Notes: generated by a model from the sequence alone, not told the origin. A stretch of DNA of 45,486 bases from Bacteroidales bacterium (GCA_016783905.1 JADHVQ010000008.1:1-45486); one strand, 5' to 3'; positions 1 through 9,220 are shown, counted from the first letter of the stretch. Program-made: numbers and translations.

Positions 1-2
1 TG

Positions 3-1595
3 GAAGGGGAAGTAAAGGTTTTTTACGGGACGTATAATACCTTTGGCGGATTTGTGAAGCTTGGCGGCAGCCTGTTCAGTCAGGATCGCGGGCTCTATTA
101 CAACCTCTCTCTATTTTACCGGCAAGGGGATGGCTATATCACAGAACCTGCCGCCACCCGGGATAATCTCGACACAAACAGGTACCTGAAGGAGGGTTCA
201 GTATCAGGGAAGGTTGGATATCAATTCAATGCCAGAAACCGGTTGGAACTTGAGTATAACTATTACGATGATATCCGGGGCGACGGAACAAAGATCTATG
301 AGCCCCTGGGCAGCTACAACCGGTACCCGACCCATTTCGTCAGGTTGTCGACCCAAAACGGATGGGGGAAATACAGCCTGCTTGTAAATGGCTTCTATCA
401 GCATGAGAATTATCTCCGGCAAAATGAGTCCAAAAGCACCAAGCGAAGCGGGAAATACACCCTCTATGAGACCGACAGTAAACGGATTGATTACGGCCTC
501 TGGGTCAACCTGACCAACCAGTTCCTTTCCACCCAGGCCATTACCGTGGGCATGGACCTGAAGCAGGGCAGCGTAGATGCTTCTGACACCTATTATACCT
601 CATCCGATATCCTGACTAACAGAGGGAAAATGTCCTTCTTTGCCCTGTTCTCAGAATATAAACTGAACCTGTTTCAGCAGAAGATGAGCGTGATAGCTGG
701 CTTTCGCTGGGATATTGCCTGGTTCTCAGATGGCTCTTTTACCATTGAATATCCAAGTAGCCTTTCTGGATTCATGACCAGCTATCCGTCTGACTTCTCC
801 GATGAGACGTGGAACGCCATCAGTCCGAAACTGGGCATCCGGTATAACTTCACACCCTGGCAAAGCATCTACCTCTCCTATGCGCATGGATTCCGTCCGC
901 CCATCCTCAATGATATGTGTAAAAACGGGAACATCAGCAAGGGATTCAAGATGGCCAACCCGAAGCTGAAGCCTGAAGCGATGGATAATATTGAAGCCGG
1001 GGCGACTGTCATCCTCCTGAAACGGCTGACCCTGGAACCTTCAGGATACCTTTCGTTTGGGAGAGATTTCCAGTATTTTGTAACTAATGGCGACAGTGTG
1101 TATACCGGCGGAGACAATCTTAAACCGGTCATGCAGAGGGAAAATATCAGCAGGGTAAGGATCCTGGGCGCCGAGGTAACAGCAACCCTTCCAATCATCA
1201 GCAACCTCACGTTTCTGGCAAACTACTCCTTTAATGATTCCAGGATTACAAAGTTTGATACGACAAAGAATCCCGGGAAAGACCTTACCGGAAAGTTCCT
1301 CATGGAGGTTCCCAGAAACCAGGCTTTCGCCGGTGTGATTTTTTCACCGCGCCGGCTAAGTACCTCCTTGACATTCAGGTACGTAGGACGACAATGGATC
1401 GATGACGAGAACACGGCACAATCTCCCGGCTATTTTACAATTGACATGAAAGCATCCTATACCTTTTTCAACAAGCTGACAACCGGTATTACGGTTCAGG
1501 ATCTTTTAAACAGGCAGTGGACCGACAGCAAAGGGCAACTGAGTCCGGGCCGTTACATCCTGTTGAATCTTTCATATCATTTCATCACCAACTAA
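3..1595 (+). CDS. TonB-dependent outer membrane receptor, C-terminal part (5' truncated by window edge)
   Basis: Frame is open from base 3 (EGEVKVFYGTYNTFGGFVKLGGSLF...) upstream of the listed ORF start; beta-barrel alternation; 'GFRPPILNDM', 'NPKLKPEAMDNIEAG', C-terminal 'DLLNRQW..SPGRYILLNLSYHF' typical of TonB-dependent receptors. Confidence 0.9.
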   Translation, partial: EGEVKVFYGTYNTFGGFVKLGGSLFSQDRGLYYNLSLFYRQGDGYITEPAATRDNLDTNRYLKEGSVSGKVGYQFNARNRLELEYNYYDDIRGDGTKIYEPLGSYNRYPTHFVRLSTQNGWGKYSLLVNGFYQHENYLRQNESKSTKRSGKYTLYETDSKRIDYGLWVNLTNQFLSTQAITVGMDLKQGSVDASDTYYTSSDILTNRGKMSFFALFSEYKLNLFQQKMSVIAGFRWDIAWFSDGSFTIEYPSSLSGFMTSYPSDFSDETWNAISPKLGIRYNFTPWQSIYLSYAHGFRPPILNDMCKNGNISKGFKMANPKLKPEAMDNIEAGATVILLKRLTLEPSGYLSFGRDFQYFVTNGDSVYTGGDNLKPVMQRENISRVRILGAEVTATLPIISNLTFLANYSFNDSRITKFDTTKNPGKDLTGKFLMEVPRNQAFAGVIFSPRRLSTSLTFRYVGRQWIDDENTAQSPGYFTIDMKASYTFFNKLTTGITVQDLLNRQWTDSKGQLSPGRYILLNLSYHFITN

Positions 1596-1631
1596 CTGAT
1601 ATAAATCAAAAACACTTAAAACATCCACATT

Positions 1632-2486
1632 ATGAAACAGATTTTTACAATTGTTTTCCTCTTTTTTTTATGCATGAGTGCATCACAAAGCCAGGTATTA
1701 CTTGCTCAGTGGACTTTCCCCACGGGCAATCCCGGGGATAGCATCGCTGATGGAGGCATTGCTGCCAACCTTAACAAAGCCATCCATACGGAAGGCGGTA
1801 CCAGCGCCATAGATTTTTCCAAAAACGGATTCACCACCAAAGCGGCTCAGGCCACAGAGTGGAACGACGGTGCTGACCTGAAGTGCTGGATTGTGGAGAT
1901 CACAACAACCAATTACCACCACCTTACGATCAGCTCCAAACAACAGTCGGGAGGAAACAATCCGGGCCCACGCGACTGGAAGGTGCAGTACCGGCCCGCG
2001 GTTGCCAGCTTCTGGACCGATGTGCCGAACACCACCCTGGAGGTACAGAACGACTGGACGACAGGAGTTCTCGACTCCATTGAACTGCCGGAGGAGTGTA
2101 AAAACCAGTCTTCCCTGTTTATACGCTGGGTGATGACAAGCAATACCAACTCGAGCGGAGATCCTGTTGCAGCAACAGGCATCAACAAGATCGACGACAT
2201 CATCTTCACCGGAAAACTGATCAATACGGCTATTCCAGATACGGGTAACATCCACCTGGTTACTCTCTACCCAAATCCGTGCAACACTCGTTTTTCCATT
2301 AAATCGGACTCCGAAATCTCCCGGTTATCCATCATAGATGCCAGGGGCAGGGTTGTTATGACCTCTTCCCTTCAGGGCAAGGAGGTCTCTCTGGATGTAA
2401 CCGATCTTCCGTCCGGAGTTTACTGGGTGAGGATTTCAACCTTGCATTCCAAACAACCTATCACCCGAAAGCTATTGGTTCAATAG
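1632..2486 (+). CDS. Secreted T9SS type A sorting domain-containing protein
   Basis: Signal peptide MKQIFTIVFLFFLCMSASQSQ; C-terminal 'LYPNPCNTRFSIKS...LPSGVYWVRIST...RKLLVQ' typical of T9SS CTDs; jelly-roll-like 'HLTISSKQQSGGNNPGPRDWKVQYRP' segment. Confidence 0.88.
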   Translation: MKQIFTIVFLFFLCMSASQSQVLLAQWTFPTGNPGDSIADGGIAANLNKAIHTEGGTSAIDFSKNGFTTKAAQATEWNDGADLKCWIVEITTTNYHHLTISSKQQSGGNNPGPRDWKVQYRPAVASFWTDVPNTTLEVQNDWTTGVLDSIELPEECKNQSSLFIRWVMTSNTNSSGDPVAATGINKIDDIIFTGKLINTAIPDTGNIHLVTLYPNPCNTRFSIKSDSEISRLSIIDARGRVVMTSSLQGKEVSLDVTDLPSGVYWVRISTLHSKQPITRKLLVQ

Positions 2487-2509
2487 ACTATTTTCGTTAA
2501 CTTCGTGAC

Positions 2510-3646
2510 ATGAAAGCGATGGTCCTCAATGCCGTTACGGATTTGAAGGAGAATGTGAGGCCACTCACGCTGGTCAGCATTCCGGATCCTGTCCCGGTGC
2601 AAGGGGAAGTGCTCATCCGGGTCTCCACCTGTGGCGTTTGCCATACCGAACTGGATGAGATCGAAGGGCGGACTCCTCCCTCACGGTTCCCCATGGTACT
2701 GGGTCACCAGGTCGTAGGACGGATCGAGATGCTGGGACCAGGTGTAACAAAACACCACCCTGGCGACCGTGTAGGGATAGCCTGGATCTACTCTGCCTGC
2801 GGAAAATGTCGGTATTGCAGGGAGGGTAACGAAAATCTCTGTCCTGATTTCAAAGCCACCGGCCGGGATGTATTTGGCGGGTATGCTGAATACATGACAG
2901 TGCATGAGGATTATGCTTTTCCTATTCCGGAGGTATTCACCGACGAAGAGGCTGCCCCATTACTTTGTGCCGGGGCGATCGGGTACCGGTCGATCCGGTT
3001 GGCAGGACTTTTCGGACTGGATCCGGAAGTCCGGATCCCGGATCCCGGATCCCGCTGCTTCACTCCGTTCGCAGTGACAATGATGCCGGATAACTCTTTC
3101 AATCGTAAATCGGACATCGTAAATCATAAATTGCACCTGGGTCTTACCGGTTTTGGCGCCTCTGCCCACCTGGCCCTGAAGATGATCCGGCATCTTTGGC
3201 CGGAGATGAAGGTTTACGTATTTGCACGGAACCAATCCGAACGGGAATTTGCTTTGGAGCTGGGAGCTGCATGGGCCGGTGATACCACCGACGCACCACC
3301 CGAAAAGCTGGATGCCATCATCGACACCACTCCGGTATGGAAGCCCGTGGTGGAAGCCCTGAAATACCTCAAACCCGGAGGCCGTCTGGTGATCAATGCC
3401 ATCCGGAAGGAGGAGATCGACAAAGAGTACCTGTTGCATCTCCACTATCCGGAACATCTCTGGATGGAAAAAGAGATCAAGAGTGTGGCCAACGTTGCCG
3501 GATCCGATGTCAGGGAGTTCCTGAAACTGGCTGCCGAGATCCCCATCAAACCCGAGGTGCAGCTCTATCCCCTGGAGGATGCAAACATCGCGCTGCTGGA
3601 GCTGAAACAACAGAAGATCCGTGGGGCAAAGGTTCTGAAGATTTAA
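2510..3646 (+). CDS. Zinc-dependent alcohol dehydrogenase family protein with an atypical internal insertion
   Basis: GroES-like ADH motifs 'CGVCHTELDEIEGRTPPSRFPMVLGHQVVGRIE', structural-Zn cysteines 'CGKCRYCREGNENLC', 'LGLTGFGASAHLALK'; extra ~39 residues before the Rossmann motif. Confidence 0.9.
   Translation: MKAMVLNAVTDLKENVRPLTLVSIPDPVPVQGEVLIRVSTCGVCHTELDEIEGRTPPSRFPMVLGHQVVGRIEMLGPGVTKHHPGDRVGIAWIYSACGKCRYCREGNENLCPDFKATGRDVFGGYAEYMTVHEDYAFPIPEVFTDEEAAPLLCAGAIGYRSIRLAGLFGLDPEVRIPDPGSRCFTPFAVTMMPDNSFNRKSDIVNHKLHLGLTGFGASAHLALKMIRHLWPEMKVYVFARNQSEREFALELGAAWAGDTTDAPPEKLDAIIDTTPVWKPVVEALKYLKPGGRLVINAIRKEEIDKEYLLHLHYPEHLWMEKEIKSVANVAGSDVREFLKLAAEIPIKPEVQLYPLEDANIALLELKQQKIRGAKVLKI
3020..3136. 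repeat. Candidate inserted repeat block inside the ADH CDS (iterated ggatccc plus ERSEA-type palindromic word plus cgtaaat words)
   Basis: gatccggaagtccggatcccggatcccggatcccgctgcttcactccgttcgcagtgac...aatcgtaaatcggacatcgtaaatcataaat; minus-strand translation contains 'CHCERSEAA', a recognisable signature of dispersed bacterial repeats. 117 bp, divisible by three. Confidence 0.6.
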
Positions 3647-3733
3647 TCCTTATTTTTATTCAGTTTGCCTTTGCATAAAATTTCGGAAAATCATCAACCA
3701 GGAATAATGAAAGAAAAAGAGGAATAAAAAAAA

Positions 3734-4312
3734 TTACAAACGCATGCATCTTTCCTGATACCCAATTACTTTTCGGGTCAGCCATGAGAAGAGGAATCCC
3801 AACCCAATACCTACGATGATCGCTACCAGGATATCCCCCGGATAATGGACCCCGAGATAAATGCGGGAATAGGCCATGATAGAGGCCCAGATAAGTAAAA
3901 CAGGAATCAGCCACCGGTACCGGCGGCGGAACAGGAGGATCAGGAAGATGGCGATGGCAAAGTTGGTGGATGCATGGGCAGAATAGAAACCATACTGTCC
4001 GCCCCTGTAATCATCTACCGTATGAACCACCTGTTCGATCTCCGGCTCATATGTCGGTCGGAGGCGCTTGGTCCCGTATTTCGACAGGTTGGCCAGTTGG
4101 TCGGAGGCCGTGATCATCAGGGCAACCGCAATGACGATGGTGATGGTCTTCCATCTGAACTCACGGATGATCAAGAAAAAGACAAGCAGGTAAAGTGGCA
4201 ACCAGATGATTGGTTTGGTCGCATAGTAGAAGAACTGGTCAAAAAAGGGGCTGTGCAGTCCGTTCAGGGCCAGGAAGAGGGATTGATCAAGGTGAAGCAA
4301 TGATTCCATCAT
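3734..4312 (-). CDS. Phosphatase PAP2 family membrane protein
   Basis: PAP2 signature 'KRLRPTYEP...', 'YSAHASTNFAIA', 'YSRIYLGVHYPGDILVA'. Confidence 0.9.
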   Translation of the reverse strand: MMESLLHLDQSLFLALNGLHSPFFDQFFYYATKPIIWLPLYLLVFFLIIREFRWKTITIVIAVALMITASDQLANLSKYGTKRLRPTYEPEIEQVVHTVDDYRGGQYGFYSAHASTNFAIAIFLILLFRRRYRWLIPVLLIWASIMAYSRIYLGVHYPGDILVAIIVGIGLGFLFSWLTRKVIGYQERCMRL

Positions 4313-4324
4313 GTTTACTGCAGA

Positions 4325-5320
4325 TTACACCGTTTTATTTAACTCCTCCCATAACATTCCTTTGAGCTTCTCCAGGCCGGTCTTTTTGTGTGAGGAGATG
4401 AGCACACAGGGGAGATCCGGTAACTCCTTCTTCAGTTCACGGGTGATCTCTTCATCGGCCAGATCGGTTTTCGTCACTGCCAGTACACGAGGTTTATCAA
4501 GCAATTCCGGATTGTAGCGTCGAAGTTCATTCAGCAGGATCCGGTACTCTTCACGGATATCGTCGCAATCCACCGGGATCATAAACAACAGCAAGGAGTT
4601 CCGTTCGATGTGTCGGAGAAACCTCAGTCCGATCCCTTTTCCTTCATGGGCCCCTTCAATGATCCCCGGAATATCAGCCATGACGAAGGATCTATTTTCA
4701 TGATAACTGACAATCCCCAGGTTCGGGACAAGGGTGGTAAAGGGGTAATCGGCGATTTGTGGTTTGGCAGCAGAGATGACCGAGAGGAGTGTCGACTTCC
4801 CCGCATTGGGAAAGCCTACCAATCCCACATCAGCCAGCAGCTTTAATTCAAGGATGAACCATCCCTCCTGGCCGGGCTCTCCTGGCTGTGCATATTTAGG
4901 GGACCTGTTCGTGGAGGATTTGAAGTGATCGTTGCCCAGGCCACCCTTCCCTCCCGGCACCAATACCAGGGTCTCTTCATCTTCGGTGACCTCACAGAGG
5001 AATTCTCCTGTTTCGGCATTACGGGCTACTGTCCCCAGGGGGACTTCAATGATCACATTCTTACCATTAGCGCCTGTTTTTAAGCTTCGCATGCCGGGCA
5101 CCCCATGACCGGCTTTGAGATGCCTGGTAAACTTCAGATGGAGGAGTGTCCAGAGCTGCTTGTTCCCTTTTAACATGATGTCCCCTCCTCTGCCGCCATC
5201 ACCGCCATCAGGGCCTCCGCGCGGATTGTTCCGGGTCCGCAGAAAATGGGCCGAGCCCGCCCCTCCTTTTCCGGATGCACAGAAAACCTTTACATAGTCG
5301 ACAAAATTGGATTCTGACAT
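4325..5320 (-). CDS. obg: GTPase ObgE/CgtA
   Basis: Glycine-rich Obg fold '[16 protein letters not shown]', G1 '[12 protein letters not shown]', '[28 protein letters not shown]'. Confidence 0.97.
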   Translation of the reverse strand: MSESNFVDYVKVFCASGKGGAGSAHFLRTRNNPRGGPDGGDGGRGGDIMLKGNKQLWTLLHLKFTRHLKAGHGVPGMRSLKTGANGKNVIIEVPLGTVARNAETGEFLCEVTEDEETLVLVPGGKGGLGNDHFKSSTNRSPKYAQPGEPGQEGWFILELKLLADVGLVGFPNAGKSTLLSVISAAKPQIADYPFTTLVPNLGIVSYHENRSFVMADIPGIIEGAHEGKGIGLRFLRHIERNSLLLFMIPVDCDDIREEYRILLNELRRYNPELLDKPRVLAVTKTDLADEEITRELKKELPDLPCVLISSHKKTGLEKLKGMLWEELNKTV

Positions 5321-5322
5321 GC

Positions 5323-5895
5323 TTAATACCGGTTGTCAATCACACCACAGAGGGAGGCAAAGACATCCTCAATGGTCCCCATACCGGGCACCTCGATAAA
5401 AATATCCTGTTTCCTGTAATAGTCGATCAGAGGTTCAGTGTGTTTCAGGTAGACAACCAGGCGATTCCTGATCACATCCGCAGTATCGTCCGTCCGGCCC
5501 TGCTCAAGTGCCCTATTCACCAACCGGCTAAGCAGTTCATCCTCAGGAACCTCCAGTGAGATCACCTTCGTCACTTTCCAACTCCTGCGATCCATCATTT
5601 CGTCCAGCGCTTCAGCCTGCCTGAGCGTTCGGGGGAAACCATCGAAGATAAACCCATTCGCCCCATTGTGTTTATCGCAGGTGCTCTCCAGGATCTCGAT
5701 CAGAAGCTCATCCGGGACCAATTCCCCACTGGCTATGATATCCTTGACCTTCAGGCCAAGTTCCGTTTCCAGCTTGATCTCAGCTCGTAAAATATCCCCG
5801 GTGGAAATATGTACCAGGTTGTAATGTTTCGCCACTTTTGCGGCCTGGGTCCCTTTTCCCACACCGGGAGGACCAAAAAAGATCAGGTTCAACAT
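5323..5895 (-). CDS. adk: Adenylate kinase
   Basis: '[37 protein letters not shown]', '[17 protein letters not shown]'. Start placed at MLNLIFF rather than the ORF-track Met because the upstream 11 residues come from low-complexity intergenic sequence. Confidence 0.95.
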   Translation of the reverse strand: MLNLIFFGPPGVGKGTQAAKVAKHYNLVHISTGDILRAEIKLETELGLKVKDIIASGELVPDELLIEILESTCDKHNGANGFIFDGFPRTLRQAEALDEMMDRRSWKVTKVISLEVPEDELLSRLVNRALEQGRTDDTADVIRNRLVVYLKHTEPLIDYYRKQDIFIEVPGMGTIEDVFASLCGVIDNRY

Positions 5896-5944
5896 AGTTT
5901 TATATTTCGCATTTCGCTGTCTCACCATCTCACCATCTCACCAT
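5896..5944. repeat. Short word-repeat spacer between hpt and adk
   Basis: ttatatttcgcatttcgctgtctcaccatctcaccatctcaccattt: three copies of ctcaccat plus atttcgc x2. Confidence 0.7.
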
Positions 5945-6484
5945 TTAGTTCTCAAGTTTATAAATCTCCGGAAGATTTCGTCCATACCCATCGTAATCCA
6001 ACCCGTAACCCACCACAAATGCATTCGGGATCTCCATGCCCAGGTAGTCTATTTTAAACGATTTCAGGAAGGCTTCCGGTTTCAGGCAGAAACAGGCCAG
6101 CTTTACCGATGCCGGTCTGTATTTACCTATATCTTTCAGCAAATGATCCATGGTAATCCCTGAATCTACAATGTCTTCCACCACAACTACATGGCGGCCC
6201 CGGAGCTCTTCATTCAGCCCGATCAGCTCTTTTACCTCTTCTGAAGAGTGGGTGCCGACGTAGGAAGCATATTTCACGAACGAGATCTGACAGGGGATCA
6301 TCAATCTCCTGATCAGATCAGCGGCAAATACAAAAGCGCCGTTCAGGACTCCGAGCAGCAAGGGGTTTTTACCGGCATAGTCTGCATTTAACCGGTCGGC
6401 GATCTGCTGAACCACCTGATCTATCTGCTCTCTGGAGATGAACCTCCGAAAGACTTTATCCTTTACCTCTACAAACTCCATCAA
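5945..6484 (-). CDS. hpt: Hypoxanthine phosphoribosyltransferase
   Basis: PRPP motif 'VVVVEDIVDSGITMDHLL', 'LLGVLNGAFVFAADLIR', 'FVVGYGLDYDGYGRNLPEIYKL'. Confidence 0.95.
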   Translation of the reverse strand: MMEFVEVKDKVFRRFISREQIDQVVQQIADRLNADYAGKNPLLLGVLNGAFVFAADLIRRLMIPCQISFVKYASYVGTHSSEEVKELIGLNEELRGRHVVVVEDIVDSGITMDHLLKDIGKYRPASVKLACFCLKPEAFLKSFKIDYLGMEIPNAFVVGYGLDYDGYGRNLPEIYKLEN

Positions 6485-6559
6485 CTGTTTATCGAGCTTC
6501 TTTCACAAAATAAAGAAGAAAATCTTAATTTCGTGTATTCAAACTGAAAATAGTTCCTC

Positions 6560-7066
6560 ATGAAACCTATTGTTAGCATCATCATGGGCAGTACATCCGA
6601 CCTTCCGGTGATGGAAGCAGCTGCCAAATTCCTGAACGACATGCAGATCCCTTTTGAGATCAACGCTTTGTCGGCCCATCGTACACCGGAAAAGGTCGAA
6701 GAATTTGCCAAAGGGGCCCAATCGCGCGGTATCAACGTAATCATTGCCGCAGCCGGAATGGCAGCTCACCTCCCCGGCGTGATCGCTTCCATGACTACCC
6801 TCCCGGTGATTGGCGTCCCCATCAAAGTTTCCCTCGACGGACTGGATGCCCTTCTAGCCATCGTGCAGATGCCTCCTGGCATTCCTGTCGCAACTGTGGG
6901 GATTAACGCTGCTCAGAATGCCGCCATCCTGGCAGTGGAGATGCTGGCCCTTTCCGATGAAAGAATCCATAAGAAGATGTTGAATTTCAAGGAAGATCTC
7001 AAAAACAAGATTGTCAAGGCGAATGAAGAGCTGGCCGGGATTAAATTTGATTTCAAGGTGGATTGA
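6560..7066 (+). CDS. purE: 5-(carboxyamino)imidazole ribonucleotide mutase
   Basis: 'VSIIMGSTSDLPVMEAAAKFLNDMQIPFEINALSAHRTPEKV', 'IAAAGMAAHLPGVIASMTTLPVIGVPI'. Confidence 0.97.
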   Translation: MKPIVSIIMGSTSDLPVMEAAAKFLNDMQIPFEINALSAHRTPEKVEEFAKGAQSRGINVIIAAAGMAAHLPGVIASMTTLPVIGVPIKVSLDGLDALLAIVQMPPGIPVATVGINAAQNAAILAVEMLALSDERIHKKMLNFKEDLKNKIVKANEELAGIKFDFKVD

Positions 7067-7651
7067 TTCGTTTTCTGATGATCATCAACCCATCCCGGAA
7101 CGGAAGAAGTAAATTCTCCACCCGCTCATCCTGCTGAACAAATGTATTGAACTCCACAATTCCCCGGGTTTCCTTATCCCATTTTTCTGATGGATCCAGC
7201 ACTTTTCCGTCCCACAACACATTATCGGCCAGGATAAATCCCCCCCTACGAACCCGGGGCATGACCAGGTTGTAATAATCGAGATAGCGGGATTTGTCGG
7301 CATCGATGTAGACCAGGTCCCACGTCTCATCCAGGGTGGGGATAATCTCCATCGCATCCCCGATATGCAACACCACCGAATCCGCCAGGGAAGCTTCGTC
7401 CAGGTATTTGCGTATGGTGGGGTCAATCCCGCCGCCAGGCAAATCGCCGAGTACCCCGTAAATGTCCCGATCTCCAGGATCCGCTTTGGGCGGATCATCC
7501 GGCTGATCATCTGCAGCAGCATTCCCTGCATAGGACCGGCCAGCATCTGGGGATGAGTCTGGGTCAGATGGGTTTCGCGGTTGATTTTAAAGAGGATCCC
7601 TGATTCCGGGGTTGTGTATTGTTGAGTATATTCTAACAGATTCTTATCCAT
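7053..7651 (-). pseudogene. Class I SAM-dependent O-methyltransferase disrupted by a frameshifting internal deletion
   Basis: N-terminal half in one frame (MDKNLLEYTQQYTTPESGILF...RILEIGTFTGYSAICLAAGL) and C-terminal half in another (IDPTIRKYLDEASLADSVVLHIGDAMEIIPTLDETWDLVYIDADKSRYLDYYN...MIIRKRINPP), switching near 7425-7445. Confidence 0.75.
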
Positions 7652-7712
7652 TTTTCATAGATTTAATGAGGCAAGTTATTGAATTTTTACGGGCTTGATC
7701 CGATAGAAAATG

Positions 7713-7720
7713 TATCTTTG
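7713..7720 (+). promoter_or_regulatory. Candidate Bacteroidetes -7 element (TATCTTTG) upstream of the C10 peptidase
   Basis: Matches TAnnTTTG; ATG at 7742. No clean -33 TTTG at canonical spacing. Confidence 0.4.
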
Positions 7721-7741
7721 TTTTATCTTAATTGGCTCCAT

Positions 7742-9178
7742 ATGAAACGATTTATCATTACTCTGCTTTGCCTGACTACCATTGGATCCGCATGGGCTCA
7801 GGGGGTCTCCTTTGATGACCTTTCCCGTGCATCACAGCACTTGATGAAACAGAAAAACCCGGAAGCGGTGCTTCGGGGAACGGATGCACTGGTGTCCGGT
7901 GAAAACCGCCCTGTGGGGTATATCTTCCGGTTTGCGCCAACCGGGTTCATCATTGCTTCTACTTCGGAATGGGCCCGTCCGGTTTACGGGTACTCATTTA
8001 CCAACGACTTCAATCTGTCGGACCAAGAGTGGAGAAAGATCAAAGCCATCTTTTCCCGGGATCTGCACCAGCGGATCCAGCAGGCCGGCCTGCTTCCGGC
8101 ATCCACAAAACGGGCTATCACAAGGGAATGGGAGCAATTTCTCTTCGGGCGGTTGCTGATGAGTCCTTTTCAGCAGTGGCCTCCTGAAGGAAGTACGCCC
8201 ACCGGCGGCTGGGTGATCACTAACTGGACGCAATCGGCCCCCTACAACAGCATGTGCCCGATGGACCTCAACGCCGGAGCCCGCAGTGTGGTGGGTTGTC
8301 CGGCCACCGCCATGGGTCAGATCGTCAATTACCACGAAACATTGAACAGTACGATTTTTAATGATGGCGATGACTATTACCATAGCTACGGTTCCGGGAA
8401 CCAATACTGGATCGATGATGACCACGAAGCCCGCAGCTTTCCCTCCTGGGACTCCCTGAACACCTGGCTGAACTCCATGGAGTATGCCTACCAGACACAA
8501 CTCCCGATCACCACAGAGATGAAAGCAGCCTTGAGCTTTGCCTGCGGGGTGGCAGCTCACCAGGTTTATACCGCTTCTGTATCTGGCACTTTCGGCATCG
8601 ACCAGGCCTGGGATTCCTTTCAACGGTTCGGTTTCATCGATTCCCGGTTGATCTTCCCCATCGATACCAATCTGAACCACGATATTGCTGAAAACATCAA
8701 GGTCGCGTTACCTGTTCAGCTGGGATTACTGGTGGAACCCCCCGGAAGCGGAGGCCATAACGTGGTGGTGGATGGTTACAATACGGATGAGTATTATCAC
8801 TTTAATTTCGGCTGGGGCGGATCGTCGAATGGCTGGTATACCCTTCCGCCCACCAACATCGCCTACAACCTCACCATCATCGAAGGTGCCGTACTGGATA
8901 TCAAATCGGCCAACTATACCGGTACTTCAGAAGATCCCTTTCATTCAGTTGAGGTGAGAATTTACCCAAATCCGGTTTCGTCTATCCTGAACATCACAAC
9001 AACACTTGAGGAAGCCGAAATGGTCCTTTTCAGCCAGAAAGGTATCCCACTTGAATCCTTTACCTTGCGAAATTCTCATACCAGTGTCTCTCTATCCCAT
9101 TTGCCGTCAGGCCTCTACCTTGTTTTGATTAGAAAGGAGGGAAAATTAATTTTTTCAGGGAAAATAATTAAGGTGTAA
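7742..9178 (+). CDS. C10 family (streptopain/SpeB-like) cysteine peptidase with T9SS sorting domain
   Basis: Start refined to MKRFIITLLCLTTIGSAWAQ; 'SVVGCPATAMGQIVNYH' (Cys region), 'GSGGHNVVVDGYN' (His region), 'YHFNFGWGGSSNGWY'; C-terminal 'IYPNPVSSILNITT...LPSGLYLVLI'. Confidence 0.9.
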   Translation: MKRFIITLLCLTTIGSAWAQGVSFDDLSRASQHLMKQKNPEAVLRGTDALVSGENRPVGYIFRFAPTGFIIASTSEWARPVYGYSFTNDFNLSDQEWRKIKAIFSRDLHQRIQQAGLLPASTKRAITREWEQFLFGRLLMSPFQQWPPEGSTPTGGWVITNWTQSAPYNSMCPMDLNAGARSVVGCPATAMGQIVNYHETLNSTIFNDGDDYYHSYGSGNQYWIDDDHEARSFPSWDSLNTWLNSMEYAYQTQLPITTEMKAALSFACGVAAHQVYTASVSGTFGIDQAWDSFQRFGFIDSRLIFPIDTNLNHDIAENIKVALPVQLGLLVEPPGSGGHNVVVDGYNTDEYYHFNFGWGGSSNGWYTLPPTNIAYNLTIIEGAVLDIKSANYTGTSEDPFHSVEVRIYPNPVSSILNITTTLEEAEMVLFSQKGIPLESFTLRNSHTSVSLSHLPSGLYLVLIRKEGKLIFSGKIIKV

Positions 9179-9183
9179 AGAAA

Positions 9184-9220
9184 GAATGCAGGAATGCAGG
9201 AATGCAGGAATGAAGGAATG
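9184..9220. repeat. 8-bp tandem repeat GAATGCAG x3 plus degenerate copies
   Basis: gaatgcag gaatgcag gaatgcag gaatgaag gaatg; followed by tcgaccctcgacattcgtccctcgtccc up to 9268. Confidence 0.85.

Noticed and set aside
2960-3610. 216-aa minus ORF within ADH containing 'CHCERSEA'
   Set aside because: Not a gene; the ERSEA string is a translation artefact of a dispersed repeat. Used only as evidence for the repeat.
7994-8680. 228-aa minus ORF opposite the C10 peptidase
   Set aside because: Antisense shadow ORF; the + strand has coherent protease motifs.
9184-9220. Possible CRISPR-like array
   Set aside because: Unit is 8 bp with no spacers; no cas genes in the window.
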